From Numida meleagris (taxonomy: Eukaryota > Chordata > Aves > Galliformes > Numididae), in contig NC_034411.1 in assembly GCF_002078875.1 (NCBI RefSeq), positions 54,778,486 to 54,842,485 of the forward strand: DNA of 64,000 nucleotides. Direction: 5' to 3'. The position numbers and the translations under genes were made by a program. Numbering within the stretch: the stretch's first letter is position 1; every line of letters starts with the position of its first letter. Of the stretch, positions 1 to 11,700 are shown one piece after another. A model generated the notes under the pieces. That model ran no database searches and was not told where the DNA came from. It was given only the letters and a program-made list of their open reading frames with translations.

Positions 1-99
1 CGGGGAGGAGGGGCCGGGCCGCAGCCGCTGCTTCCTGCGGGAGTCGAGCCCAGCCGGCGGCGCTCTGCCCCGAGCCTGCGCGGCGCCTCGGGAGCTAAG
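1..99 (+). other. BCLAF1: BCLAF1 exon 1, 5' UTR (partial)
   Basis: GC-rich sequence ending in a good splice donor (AAG before GTAGAG at 100). It contains no ATG, as expected for a leader exon. The left boundary is not visible. The exon is inferred from its position at the CpG island and from the donor; no transcript was available to confirm it. Confidence 0.55.
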
Positions 100-400
100 G
101 TAGAGGTGGGGGGGCAGGGAGGGCGGTGGCGGCGGCCCTGGGCTGCTTCGGGCTCTTTAGGCCGCCCTAAGCCGGCTGCGGAGCGCGGCCTTTCCCGGTG
201 GTCCCGAGACCCTTGGGCCGGCTCCGCGGCCCTTTCCGCCCTTCCTGCAGGAGATGAGCTCGAGGTGTCGCCGAACAGCGCTGGTCACGGGGATGGGCGA
301 CCGCCCTGCTGCGTTCGCGGGGGTGAGGGTGCTGGAGTGAAGAGGTGCTGCCCTGCGTGCGGTTGGCCTTGGGCTTATGGCAGGAACTTCCCTCCGGCCT
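1..400 (+). promoter_or_regulatory. BCLAF1: CpG island at the BCLAF1 5' end
   Basis: The first 400 bases are very GC-rich and dense in CpG, in sharp contrast to the AT-rich sequence that follows from about 550. This is the usual appearance of a housekeeping vertebrate promoter. The island runs off the left edge, so the transcription start and the core promoter may lie outside the window. No TATA box is visible. Its assignment to BCLAF1 rests on the splice donor at 99/100 and on the first coding exon downstream on the same strand. Confidence 0.7.
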
Positions 401-3400
401 GAAAGCTGTTCAGGCTCCTGTGTCTTAATGCCTTAGTGCTGTGCTGCTGCTCCCTCGCTGGGCCTTCGTAGCCCTGCTTAGAAATCCTCCCCCCCGCTGC
501 TGGTGTTTGTGCCCCTCCCTGAAAGGGGCTGTTACATCCCCAGGCCTATCACACTGTGATATACCACCGCTGCAGGGTCTTGCCCTTTATTTATTGTTTG
601 CTCTGGGACCCTTAGTTTTCATAAAGAAATCAGCTTCTTGTTTTTCGTGTAGTGGTGATCCTGTAACACCTCGCTACAACTTGTCACTCCTTTATCACGG
701 AGATCAAAGTTTTGCCCTAACAGTTAAATTTTACTACAGGAGGACCCAGGGGCATGCAAAACAAAGGAGTTCTCCACACTGCGAGTAGTCACTTATGTAG
801 CTATTTGAGATTGAGCAATGGTTGGTTTGTTGTAGGTGTATAAAAAACATCTCTCGGAATAGTTGTTCTTAAGTTTAGGAAGGGTTGATTTCGAACGTGG
901 GGTCCCAGGAAAATACTATCTAGCTTCTCGTAGTACCTTCTCGTTGCTTTAAACAAAGAGGGGATAAGTGAGAAAGGGCAGGGATTCTGGCATAGAGTGC
1001 GCTTGGAGCATGCAGCTTCTAGTGGTGAGGGGGGAAGAGTTGCTTCCTCCTACTCAGCCTTTCTGGTGTTGAGTGACAGCAGTGCTGAGTGGCAGGAAGA
1101 GTTTTAATGTGTTACATGTATCAGTACTTGGGGAGTAGCTGGCTCTCTCTTGAGCTGACTGTGGCTTGAGCAAAGCTTCTGTGGGGCTTGCTCTAACCGT
1201 CCGTGCCCCAGGTGGAGGCCGTGTCTGCCTTCCTTGGGGACATGGCAGGGCGTGTGTATTGTGGGGAAGATCCTGTTACAGTGGGGGATGCAGAAAACTT
1301 GAAGCAGTTTTAGGAATTTAGAAAGGGTCATCAGCAGGGAGCTGTTGTTTGCAGCTAGGTTACGCTTATTAAGGTGGATTCGACTCGGGCTGGTTGTGAA
1401 GGAGACTTGTGGTGTTTGAGCTTGTGGAATGCCAGAGAGCGTTTGGGGTTTGTTTACATGTAGTGGAGGTAGGTAGGGGAAACTGTTGAAGAATGCGAGG
1501 CTATTCAGTCTGCTGGGAGTTTTTCCCAAATGTATCCGGAAGAAGTGCCTTGCTGTCTTGGCCGCTGTGCTGGCCCTCACACGGCCTTGTGGTAGGCTGG
1601 ATCTGGAACGTGATGTGGCTCAAAAGTCAGCTTTGACTTTCTCTCCTGAGTTTTGTTATTCTGGATCAGTTTGGCTCACTGGGCACCTCTGTGAGTATCA
1701 GTCTTTGGAGTGAGGAGGGGGAGGATGGCCCTTTGTGTCAGCGTGCTCACAGACTATTGTAAAGAGATTGTAGAAACCAGTCTCTAAGGGAGTATGAAAA
1801 CGCTGTGTTAAGCAAACAAAACAAAAAACAAGCCAAACAAAACAACAGTAGTTCTCTTGTTGTTTTGTTTCTGTTTTGACAAAATTCATAGAAATTAACA
1901 TTTTGATTTTGTTTTTAGATAGAAGAGAAACACGGTTATGTTTGCCTATAGTTTTACATAACAGAACAGCTATCAATCTTATGATGGCTCTGCAGATGCT
2001 TGGAGATCGGTTTTTAATTTATTTTACATATATTTTATATAGTTTTCTACTAAAAGTGAATAAATTAGGGAATTCAGATTTTCACACATGTTCTCTGTTT
2101 ATTTGACTGTTTCAGTTGAATTTTCTTGCTGTAATTTTTTATGTGGGTCTGTTCAGTTTTTGTAATGGTGCAAGTGTTATGAAGATGATGTAGGAGGAAA
2201 ATGTGTTCCCCAGCTCTTATTACAGCCTGAGGTAGTTCAGTTAAATTTGTTAAGGTATTTGAGTAGTACTTGTAGAATTCTAGGCAGTGATGATGCAAAT
2301 GGTACGAGTTTACACTTTCTAATGAATTGTGTTCTGTTCTTATTTGTGATGTGCTACTGTTAAACTTGGGGACATTACAAAAAAGAGGAGGTAGAGAACA
2401 GATAAGAAAGCATGGTTACTTGGTGGCAGATATGCAAGCACTGAATAGATGCCTTACACTGCTGTCCTAATAAGACCAGCTTCTTTTTAATTTAGAATAT
2501 GTATAACGAAAGACTATTAGAAATTCTGTAGGATTTCTTGAAGACTATCCTATCCCCTGGTTCTGGTTGTAGTATCCTTTTTCTTTTGAAGCTTGAATCT
2601 CTGAATGAAAATGCATGTTGACAACTGCCTATGAGTTACTTTAACAAGATTTTTGACTTGAATCTTATCGATAGCTTTCAAGTACTGCTTAAGCAAGAGT
2701 AACAATGGCTATTAAATAGGTATAAGATAACTAAAATAATACAGCTGAGAGCAGTGTTTAGCTAGTATAAATTTGGATAACTAGTCTAAAATACCTCTTT
2801 AAGCTTCCATGTGGTGTGGAATTTCTGAATTAGTGGGTTTAGCAGATATGTAGCGTCTGCAGTATCTGTCAGAAAGCTTTAACATCAGTGTAGTAATAAA
2901 GGCTCATAAAAATATTTAAAAGGAATTGGAAACAGGTTTTTGTCCTTAAGTATTTGCCATGTTTGAAAGAAAAATTAAGTGACATCTACTTCGTCGTCAT
3001 AGTGTTGCTGATTCTGTGGCATATCTTGTTTTTGCTTCGTGGCTGAGGCTGGTTTAAGGCACCCATATATACTGCTGTTACATTAAGAAACATGCTGACT
3101 GTTCGGTCATCAATGTGACTTAATATCCATTTCTTAAAAAATGTGCAGTTGGCTGTGTCAAGGTTTGGTAGTATGTTTTCTTTAACAGTACTCTGCTTGC
3201 AAGTGCCGTTAAAAAGCTTAAGATCCAGGTTTGTTGCTGCCTTGGCAAGCTAGTTTCAGGGAAGCCTTAGGCTTGCACTGCTGCCAAAGGAAGCAGTCCC
3301 GAATGGGGGCTGTCACAGCTTACCCATCATGGCCGAGATGTGGGGTTGTGTCATGAGCCGTTCTGAAACTAATCACGCAGTCCGTATGCTTTCTGATCCA

Positions 3401-5712
3401 GTTCACAATGTGGCTGCACAAATACTTGTGCTGGCATAAGGGAGAAGACCATCAGGAATGTGAGTTACTAGACAATGGGAGAGAGGGGACCGTTTCTTTA
3501 CACAAGTAGTGCCAGCTTATTCCGACTTAATGTGGAGCTGCAGTACTTTACTTTGTAATAGCCAGCTTTTTCTGGTGCCGTGATGAAATGCTTGAGAGTC
3601 TAGCATCGATTTTCTCACATCTAGGGCAGAAAGCAAGGGGAAAAGAAGCTTGAGTTGACAGAACCATGCAGATAACAGCATTGCTGTTTCAAGTATAGAC
3701 TGTTTCTTGCAGTCATAGTTCCTTCTTAAAATGCTCAGTGGTAGGCATCTCGCATCGCATTTTTCATATGCAGCTTTGCAACCTCTAGGTCTCTTCTGAG
3801 GCTGGTCAAGAGATAAGCTTAATGCAACCAAGTAAGACAGGCAGGTGGTCTTTTGATTTGTGGATTGATGTTACTGCTTGGAAGTGTGATGTGCGTAGCA
3901 CCTCTTTTTTCGCTGTATTACCTGACATGATGTTCTGACTTCAGACTGTGACAGTGGTGACAAGAGAGTCCCCAGGAAGAGGCTGCTGGTGATGTAACTC
4001 TGTATGTACCACTGTTTTTCAAGTTCTCCGTAACAGAGGTCAATCAAATATTTTAATTCTTGCATATTGTAAGAATATATGCATAGGCAAACCTTTATTT
4101 TAAAAAAAGTCTAAACAGTCTTTCCGTTTCTTTTCTTACGTATGAACTTTCTTTGGAAAAAGGTTTTTTGCATGTCAAGCATTTACCTGTAACAATTAAA
4201 TGGAAGCAAAACTGAAAGTAGTTGAGATTTTCTGTTCAGCATTTAAGGTTTTCTATTCAACATTCTTTTATTTTCAAGTCCTTAGCGAAAAGAGTAGTCG
4301 TGGTATACCCAGTGGCTGATATTAAAAACTTGTCTTTACAATTCTGATTTCAGTTAGCACCAGCCAATTATTTTTAAAACTTGGATGTAGAGATAACATC
4401 AAACTGTAGTAAATATTGATTTTTAAATCTAGTACTGAACTTCAACCACTTAGCTGAAGTTTGTATTAATTTTTCTGTGTAAGAATGCTTTAATTAACCT
4501 TTGCTAGCTAATGCCATCTCACCTTTTGTCTAGACAAGATCTGAAATGGTCCGATACACTACTGTGCTCCTTCAGAGACTCATGCTTGCTGATGATGAGA
4601 AGTAAAAACTTTATCTTATTAAAGCATATATTTTGTAAAAATTGGAAATATCTTGGTCACTACTAGTGAATGGTAAGTGGAATTTTGATAGCAGGATTTA
4701 TCAAAACAAGTGCTACGTTTTTTTTTTTGTACATGAAGGAAACATTGAAAACACCTGAACTTACAAAAAATTAACATCTTTGGCTTTAATGAATGTATTG
4801 CTGAAATGCAGAATTTCTAGGAGATCCAGCCTGTCTGTATTGAACTGGGGTAAAATTCTGAGTCACTTTCATGGCATTTGAAAATTTTCTTAATGTCAAG
4901 TCAGATTACAAGCGTGTATGCGTGAATATATATATATATGTATGTATATTCTTAAGGCTTTGAAGTAGTTAAGGTTGAGGTCAGTGCAAAGTTCTCACTT
5001 TTGAGAGTGGTTTCATTATTGCAATTGTATTTTATTTCTGTTCACCTGCCAAAAAAACTTATATTTTTTTGGAGAAAAAAATGCTGGTTATTTAAAGTCA
5101 CACGAACATTTCCTTTTTAAATAGGAACTGTAGCAGAGTAATGCTTGTATAAATGTTGCAGAGAAATTTAAAAATAAAGCTGCTGTTTTACTAAGTCTAT
5201 ATCCCGTATCTTTCTTGGAAAAAAAAAATCATTCCAGTTAAGTACAAAGCTGTATATTAGAGTTCAAACTCTTATATGAATTTGTCACTTCATCCTCTTG
5301 GCTGCGTGCTGTCTTCTCTCATAATTTAGATCTGGCATTTATTTGGGTCTTCATTAAGTCAGTTAGTTAACTTAACCATACGAAAGTGAACACTGAGTGT
5401 CTGTCAGAAGCCTTCTCATTGAAGGATCTGAAGCGTTTAGGGGCTTTTGTGAAGGTTATACAGCCCTGGAAGCAGGGCCAAAGGACTGATAATGTATGGA
5501 AGGGAAGCAGCATTTGCTCTTGGCAGTGGCTAACTCTTAAGCTGCTCCAAATCTCAACATGTGGTTTCACTAGCCTAGGACTAAATTTGCTGTTTCTTAT
5601 GTTGTCTTTTCGTGATAAACAGTTCAGTGTTTGAACCCATTTAAGCAGAAGGAGATAATGATCCCTTAATAAAAGTATGTGTCTCTGATGGTCATTTTTT
5701 TCTATTCTGTAG

Positions 5713-5786
5713 GGATCTGTGTTGCTGAAAGGATAAACAGAGAATTTTAAAATAACTGATTGATTGACACAGACCAGTGGCTTGAG
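5713..5786 (+). other. BCLAF1: Probable BCLAF1 non-coding 5' UTR exon
   Basis: A 74-nt segment sits between a strong acceptor (pyrimidine-rich tract ending TTCTATTCTGTAG at 5712) and a near-consensus donor (GAG then GTAAGA at 5787). It has no ATG but stops in all frames, which suits a leader exon that must not start translation early. It lies between exon 1 and the exon carrying the start codon. Transcript alignment would settle it. Confidence 0.5.
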
Positions 5787-6982
5787 GTAAGATTGACTTA
5801 ATTTATTTTTTAAGTGCTCTGATTGAACCCAACCATTTAAAATCGAGATTGATCTTTTTTTCTTAAAGTTTATGCTGGTGGTAATCTGAAATGTATAAAT
5901 CTTTCTGAAATTAATGCATGTCCTGTAGAGGTCATCTTTTGTACCATATATATTCACTTGTCATACATAAGAATGCAAATGTATAGATGTCCAACATTTC
6001 TTTTCCTTTAAAATTGATATTAGATTGTGTAAAGTTATTGTACATCTAAAGTTTGGTCTGAAATTTCATTATAACAGCAAAACATTTTTTTTGTTGCTCT
6101 AGGAAAACTGGTATGCTTTATGTCTTGTAGCTGTTTAAAAACTTGTCTATGAACTGGATAACAAAAGAGATTGTAATCCATCTTCTGTGTGTTTAATTGA
6201 ACACAAAGAATTAAAACGAATCTTCTGAGTATGTTACGTTCATTTACTTTTCTTTAAATGGAAGGAGCCCTTTACAGACAGCTTACAACGTATTCTCCAA
6301 GTTAAATAATTTTAGTTAATTGGAAAGCTAGTTTAGGCTAACACTGTATTATATATTATATTAATATATGTATATAAAATATATATAATGAAATATATAT
6401 TTTCCCTAGGTTAGTTTCAGATGAGATTAGTCTCTTTGGGGCCACACAAACTCAGTGCAACTGTGATGGGGGAAAGTTATATGGGGCAAGAGTGACCAGT
6501 GATAGGGAAAGGTTGGTCTGTTTTTTCTTCTGGATTTGCTTACATGTGTATAAAATCTCTGTAACTCTGTTAACTTCAAGCTATGATTCGTCTTCAATAT
6601 TTCTTCGTAGTTAATGTATTGACTATATATGTAAAGTTCAATGTAACAAAAAGTGCTTGTTGTGTTCAGCTTGTATTTTCATTATGATAATTGGAGATTT
6701 TATGCTTGTTTGCAATACAAAAGCTAAAAGTTTATTTTTTCTCCATTTGTTTTAGTAGTTATTAATAATTGTAGCTAGTGAGTGTATTAAGGTTTGAAAA
6801 TGTGAATGTTTTCTTGTCAACAGTTTATATTCAGTTTTTCTCATGTGACCCATTATTTTTGAAGCTGGGCATTCTCAAAAGAAAATGTTAATAAGGCAAA
6901 AATGTTATTATTAAATTGGAGGGCTTATACATTGCTTTTTAAGCATATTTTAGACTTCCACTGAAACTTTGTGAATTCGTAG

Positions 6983-8090
6983 ATTATAGGATCACGGAAT
7001 ATCCTGAGTTGGAAGAGACCAATAAGGATCATTGAGTCCAACTCCTGGCTCTACACAGGACTACTCAAAAATCAGACCATATGTCTGGGAGTGTTGTGTA
7101 GACGCTTCTTGAACTCTGGCAAGCTCAGTGCCATGACTGCTTTTCTGGGGAGGCTGTTGCAGTGTCTGACCACCCTTATGGTGAAGAACCTTTTCCTGGT
7201 ATCCAACCTGAACCTCCCCTGTCGCAGCTTCATGTCATTCCCTTGGGTTCTGTTGCTGGTCACCAGAAGAGATCAGTGCCTGCCCTTCTGCTTATCCTTT
7301 TGAGGAAGCTGTAGACTGTGATGAGGTCTCCTCTCGGTCTCTTCTTCTCTAGGCTGAGCTAGTCAAGGGTCTTCAGCTACTCCTCACATCTTCCCTTCTA
7401 GACCCTTCATCATCTTTGTACCTGTCCTTTGGAGGCTCTCTAATAGTTTTATGTCCTTTTTGTACTGTGGTGCCCGAAACTGCACACAGTACTGAAGGTG
7501 AGGCCACACCTGTGCAGTGTAATAGTGGGACAGTCACTTCCCTTGACTGGCTAGAAATGCCATGCTTGATACGGATGTGTTTGGCCTTCCTGGCTCCCTG
7601 GGCACATTATTGATACATGTTCAACTTGCTGTTGACTACGACCCCCAGATCTCTTTCAGCGGGGCTGCTTTCCAGCATCTCATCCCCCAGTCTGTTTGTG
7701 TGGCCGAAGTTACTCCTTCTCCAGTGCAGAATTTGGCTGTTGCTCTTGTTAAAGTTCATGTGGTTGGTGATTGTCCAGCTCTCTAATTTGTCTGGATTTC
7801 TCGGCAAGGCTTCTCCACCCCCTATGGAATCAGTAACTCCTCTCAATTTAATATGGTCATCAAGTTTGCTCAAAACACCTTCTAGTCCTACATCCAAGTC
7901 ACTTACAAAAGCGTTGAAGAGAGTTGGCCCTAAAATGGGGAACCCCACTGGTGACTGGCCACCAGCTTGCTGTAACCCCAGTTAGTACAACTCTTTGGGC
8001 CTGACCTATTGGCCGATTGCTTGCTATTGCACTGTGTTTTTGTCTAGCTGTGTGCTGGACATTTTGTCCAGAAGGATACTATGAGAAACA
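6983..8090 (-). mobile_element. CR1 non-LTR retrotransposon, 5'-truncated
   Basis: The plus strand begins with a degraded form of the CR1 3' end (ATAGGATCACGGAATAT, then GAGTTGGAAGAGACC) and runs on through the CR1 3' UTR. On the minus strand, the 7607-7948 frame keeps reverse-transcriptase remnants: a GxxxGPTLFNAFVSDLD block, a decayed catalytic motif C (LDDHIKL where a functional copy has an ADD core) and an AERDLGVVV block. It is oriented opposite to BCLAF1 and is a dead copy. The right limit is approximate. Confidence 0.88.
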
Positions 8091-8575
8091 AAATAGAATT
8101 ATCTCAGAATAGAAATGAACAAATGCTGTGCCAGATTCAAGTATAGACTTAAATTGTCATGTTGCTTTGGGGGGAAAAAGTCTTTTTACACAGTGATTCC
8201 AGCCTAAGAAGTAGAAATTTCAAACACTTCATTTGAAGGAGGAGGGCTGGGAGTACTTGGCAGATCTGATGAATGTTCTATGGTTATAACAATAAACTAT
8301 ATAAAATGAATATTTAAATTTAGTTTTAGCTTAGTTTTAGTTTAGATCTAAATCACAAATGTATAATGGTCTAGACTTGCATTATTTCTTGTTCTAATTT
8401 GTCTTATATTGTTTAAAATGTACGTTGAGATTTAAGTTGTTAATAAATGTATTTTCTTCAAAGCTCATCTGTTTAGGGAGTGCTATACCTCTTCCTAGTA
8501 TTCTTGTAGAGTATTAAAATATTATATTATTTACATGGTCTCTAAATAGTTTCATCCCTCTCTTTCTTCTTTCAG

Positions 8576-8719
8576 CTGTTTTTCCTTCTCAGAAGAAGTA
8601 TACCTACGGGGGAAAATGGGTCGATCTAACTCTAGATCACATTCTTCAAGATCAAAGTCCAGATCTCAGTCCAGCTCTAGGTCAAGATCCAGGTCACACT
8701 CTAGAAAAAAGAGATACAG
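8576..8719 (+). CDS. BCLAF1: BCLAF1 first coding exon (residues 1-35)
   Basis: The acceptor TTTCTTCTTTCAG ends at 8575; a second AG at 8591-8592 could serve instead, which would shorten the leader only. The start codon is 8616-8618 and the donor follows TACAG at 8719. It encodes the first RS dipeptides ([16 protein letters not shown]) and KKRY. The codon at the junction is split AG/T. The first 40 bases are 5' UTR. Confidence 0.93.
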
Positions 8720-11700
8720 GTATATTCGTGTCATACTATGTGAGAAATAGTTTTATATATTGAATTTTGTCTGGAAGTTATTTTTCACTTGCATGAAACT
8801 GGGATTTTTGTTTTAGACAATAGCTAGTTTCTGCTTTGAATATAACTGCTTTGAATATAAACTTTGTTTAAAATTTGACTGTTCTGCTCTTTTCCTGTAT
8901 CTTTCCTATACCTCAGTATAAATTCACAATGCAGATAGTTCTTCCTGATTTGTTCTTGGTTGGTTTGATTCTCCCCTCCCCTTTCACATGATGTTTTCTT
9001 TGTCCTGTCTCTTTCCCTGTTAGTTCTTCTGCCTTTCTCGTGTGACTTTTCAGATCTGGAGTAACTTAAGGCTTCAGCAGATAAACTTTACTGTATCTTG
9101 TCTTCTCAGTTGCCTCCAGTCTTTTCCTTCATTTTCTTACCATTGGGCATAGCCACTACTTCAATAAGAGATGGCAAAATCGGTGTTTCCTGTCTTATCA
9201 GCTGCTGCTGTCTGCAGGCTGGTATATTCAATTAAATTGAATAAGTGATGTAACATCATGTTCCAGGCTATGAGCGGTGATGGGTGGAGAACTGAGTGCC
9301 ATGCTCAAGAGCGGTGGTGATCTCTTAAAACAAACAGAAACAAAAAACAGCAGAGCAAGCCATTGAGGCTGAGAATGTCTTAATCGTGTGATGCTGAAGT
9401 CTAAGTTTCACAGTTGCTTAGAAAAATCAATGTTTGTTAAAATTCCTTATGAGACAGAGATCAATATATATTGCAAAATTTACTTGAAGACTGTTAATCC
9501 GCCTCCTTTACCATTCTGACTGCATTAGAGAGATCTAGCATTTAGTCCTAAGGCACTTTTTTTTCTCTCCAGTTGTCAAATGTTAACGTTTGTTTTTTAA
9601 TTCTAGTTCTAGGTCTCGTTCAAGGACATACTCACGATCGCGCAGCAGGGATCGTGTTTATTCTAGAGATTATCGCAGAGATTACAGAAATAATAGAGGA
9701 ATGAGACGTCCCTATGGTTACAGAGGAAGAGGTAGAGGGTATTACCAAGGAGGAGGTGGTAGATACCATCGTGGAGGTTATAGGCCTGTCTGGAACCGAA
9801 GACACTCCCGAAGCCCTAGGCGTGGCCGTTCACGTTCCAGAAGTCCAAAGCGAAGGTCTGTGTCTTCGCAGAGGTCCCGGAGCAGATCTCGTCGATCTTA
9901 CAGATCTTCCAGGTCCCCAAGGTCCTCTTCATCTCGTTCTTCATCCCCATACAGCAAATCGCCTGTCTCTTCCAAAAGACGAGGGTCTATGGAAAAGCAG
10001 GCAAAGAAAACTGAAGGGGCTCCTTTGCAAGATAGCCCTTTGAAAAATAAATCACAAGATGAACAGAAAGATACATTTGAACATGACCCATCAGAATCTC
10101 TTGACGATTTTAATAAATCATCAGCAGCTTCTGGCGACATTTGGCCTGGCCTTTCAGCGTATGATAACAGTCCGAGGTCACCCCACAGTCCGTCTATTGC
10201 CAGCCCGCCTAGTCAGAGTTCATCTTGCTCTGATGCCCCTTTGCTTAGTACAGCCCACTCAGCAAAGGACACACCTCAACATTCCCATTCCATTCAGCAT
10301 AGTCCTGAGAGGTCTGGCTCTGGTTCTGTTGGAAATGGTTCTAGCCGTTATAGTCCTTCTCAGAATAGCCCATTGCATCACATCCCTTCGAGGAGAAGCC
10401 CTGCAAAGACAATCCCATCACAGAGTGTTCCCCGTGAGGAGCCTCGAACACGTTCGTTTTATCCTGAGACTGGGGAACAGGAAACTGTAAAAGGTGGAAA
10501 GTTTCTGAAAAGGTAGGAATTAAACTATCAAATTAACATTGCATCTTAAAGTACTGAAACAGTATTTTTTACAAGATCATCGCTGTGCCTTGGAAAAGGG
10601 AATGTGAAATACTAATGAATGCTTTTAATAATTTTAGTCTGGTTAGAATCTAGTTTTCTCCTCCTCTAGGGTGCTTCGAGTTCTTACTGGATGATTAGTG
10701 GAGACAGGGACCAGTATCCCTGAAGAACTCCATTGTGTTTTTCCTTTGCAGTACATTTTGCTGTATTACATTTACTGTTCAGAAAAATGTTAATTGGAAT
10801 GACGGATCAGACTTGATTGTTTGACAGTGACTTCTGTTCAAGCACTTAAACGTTTTAATGCTTTATGTAATTTGAAATGCAAATATTCTGGAAGTCTGAA
10901 AACCAAGATGTTGTATTATGATTTATTTGTTAACGTAAACAGCATTAATTGCTAATTGTATGGTGCTATGTGACAGCTTTTTTTTTTGCATTACCTAAGA
11001 AGGAGGGTAGGTCTTAATATTCTTGGAATCTAATTCTACTGATGTGAGGAACAATGTTCTTAAAATGGAATGTGTACTCTTCCAAATTTGTTCTAAAAGT
11101 ATTTGATATATTTGATAAGAGTAGTAACTGAAGAAGGAAGTTATAGAAATCTTATTGACATTAGAACATTTCTTTCTAATTTGCCTTGTGTTTCAGTGGG
11201 TTTATTAGAAAAATGACTTACAGACAAATATAGATACGGTCATACAATTTTTAAATGAATTTGCCCTGTCAGTGAGTTTTAGTATGTGAAAATATACTGC
11301 TAGAAGATTTGAAATATATATATATATAAAAAAACCAGGCTTGCTTGAGGTTAGATGTACTGCTGCTGGTGGATGTGTTTCAGACCTATGTGAAGATAGT
11401 GTACAGACAAAGCAGTAGCTAAAATCAATTTGTGAATGTAGTTAGGACATACAGCTGTCTCCCCGTTGGATTAATTCAGATTTCGGTTATCAAAGTTTTA
11501 TGTGAATTTGATAGGGAAAAAAGACTGGTGTAAGAGTATGTGAAGCTATGTACCAATTCAGAATGAACAAACCAACCACTAGCTCTTCTTACAACCTCTA
11601 GTGGAGAATTTCTGCATGTTCTACAGAAGGGCATTATTTTCTTCAAATGCTTCCAGTAGTGCATAAATGACAGTACAGTGTGAACAGTGTGTGAAATTTA

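Larger units (their letters stand above)
100..8575 (+). other. BCLAF1 intron 1 region
   Basis: About 8.5 kb of AT-rich sequence between the CpG-island exon and the first coding exon. It contains the probable 74-nt leader exon at 5713-5786, AT-dinucleotide stretches near 4925-4950 and 6345-6400, a CAAAA-rich tract near 1805-1850, and the CR1 at 6983-8090. Several open frames here (for example 1104-1580 and 5367-5957 on the minus strand) show no recognisable protein. Confidence 0.6.

Noticed and set aside
1104..1580. Minus-strand 158-codon open frame in BCLAF1 intron 1
   Set aside because: No domain, no splice context and no family resemblance; located near the CpG-rich start where open frames occur more often.
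9714..10490. Alternate-frame open readings across the large RS exon
   Set aside because: Shadows of the BCLAF1 frame, which is fixed by agreement with the family and by in-phase splice junctions.
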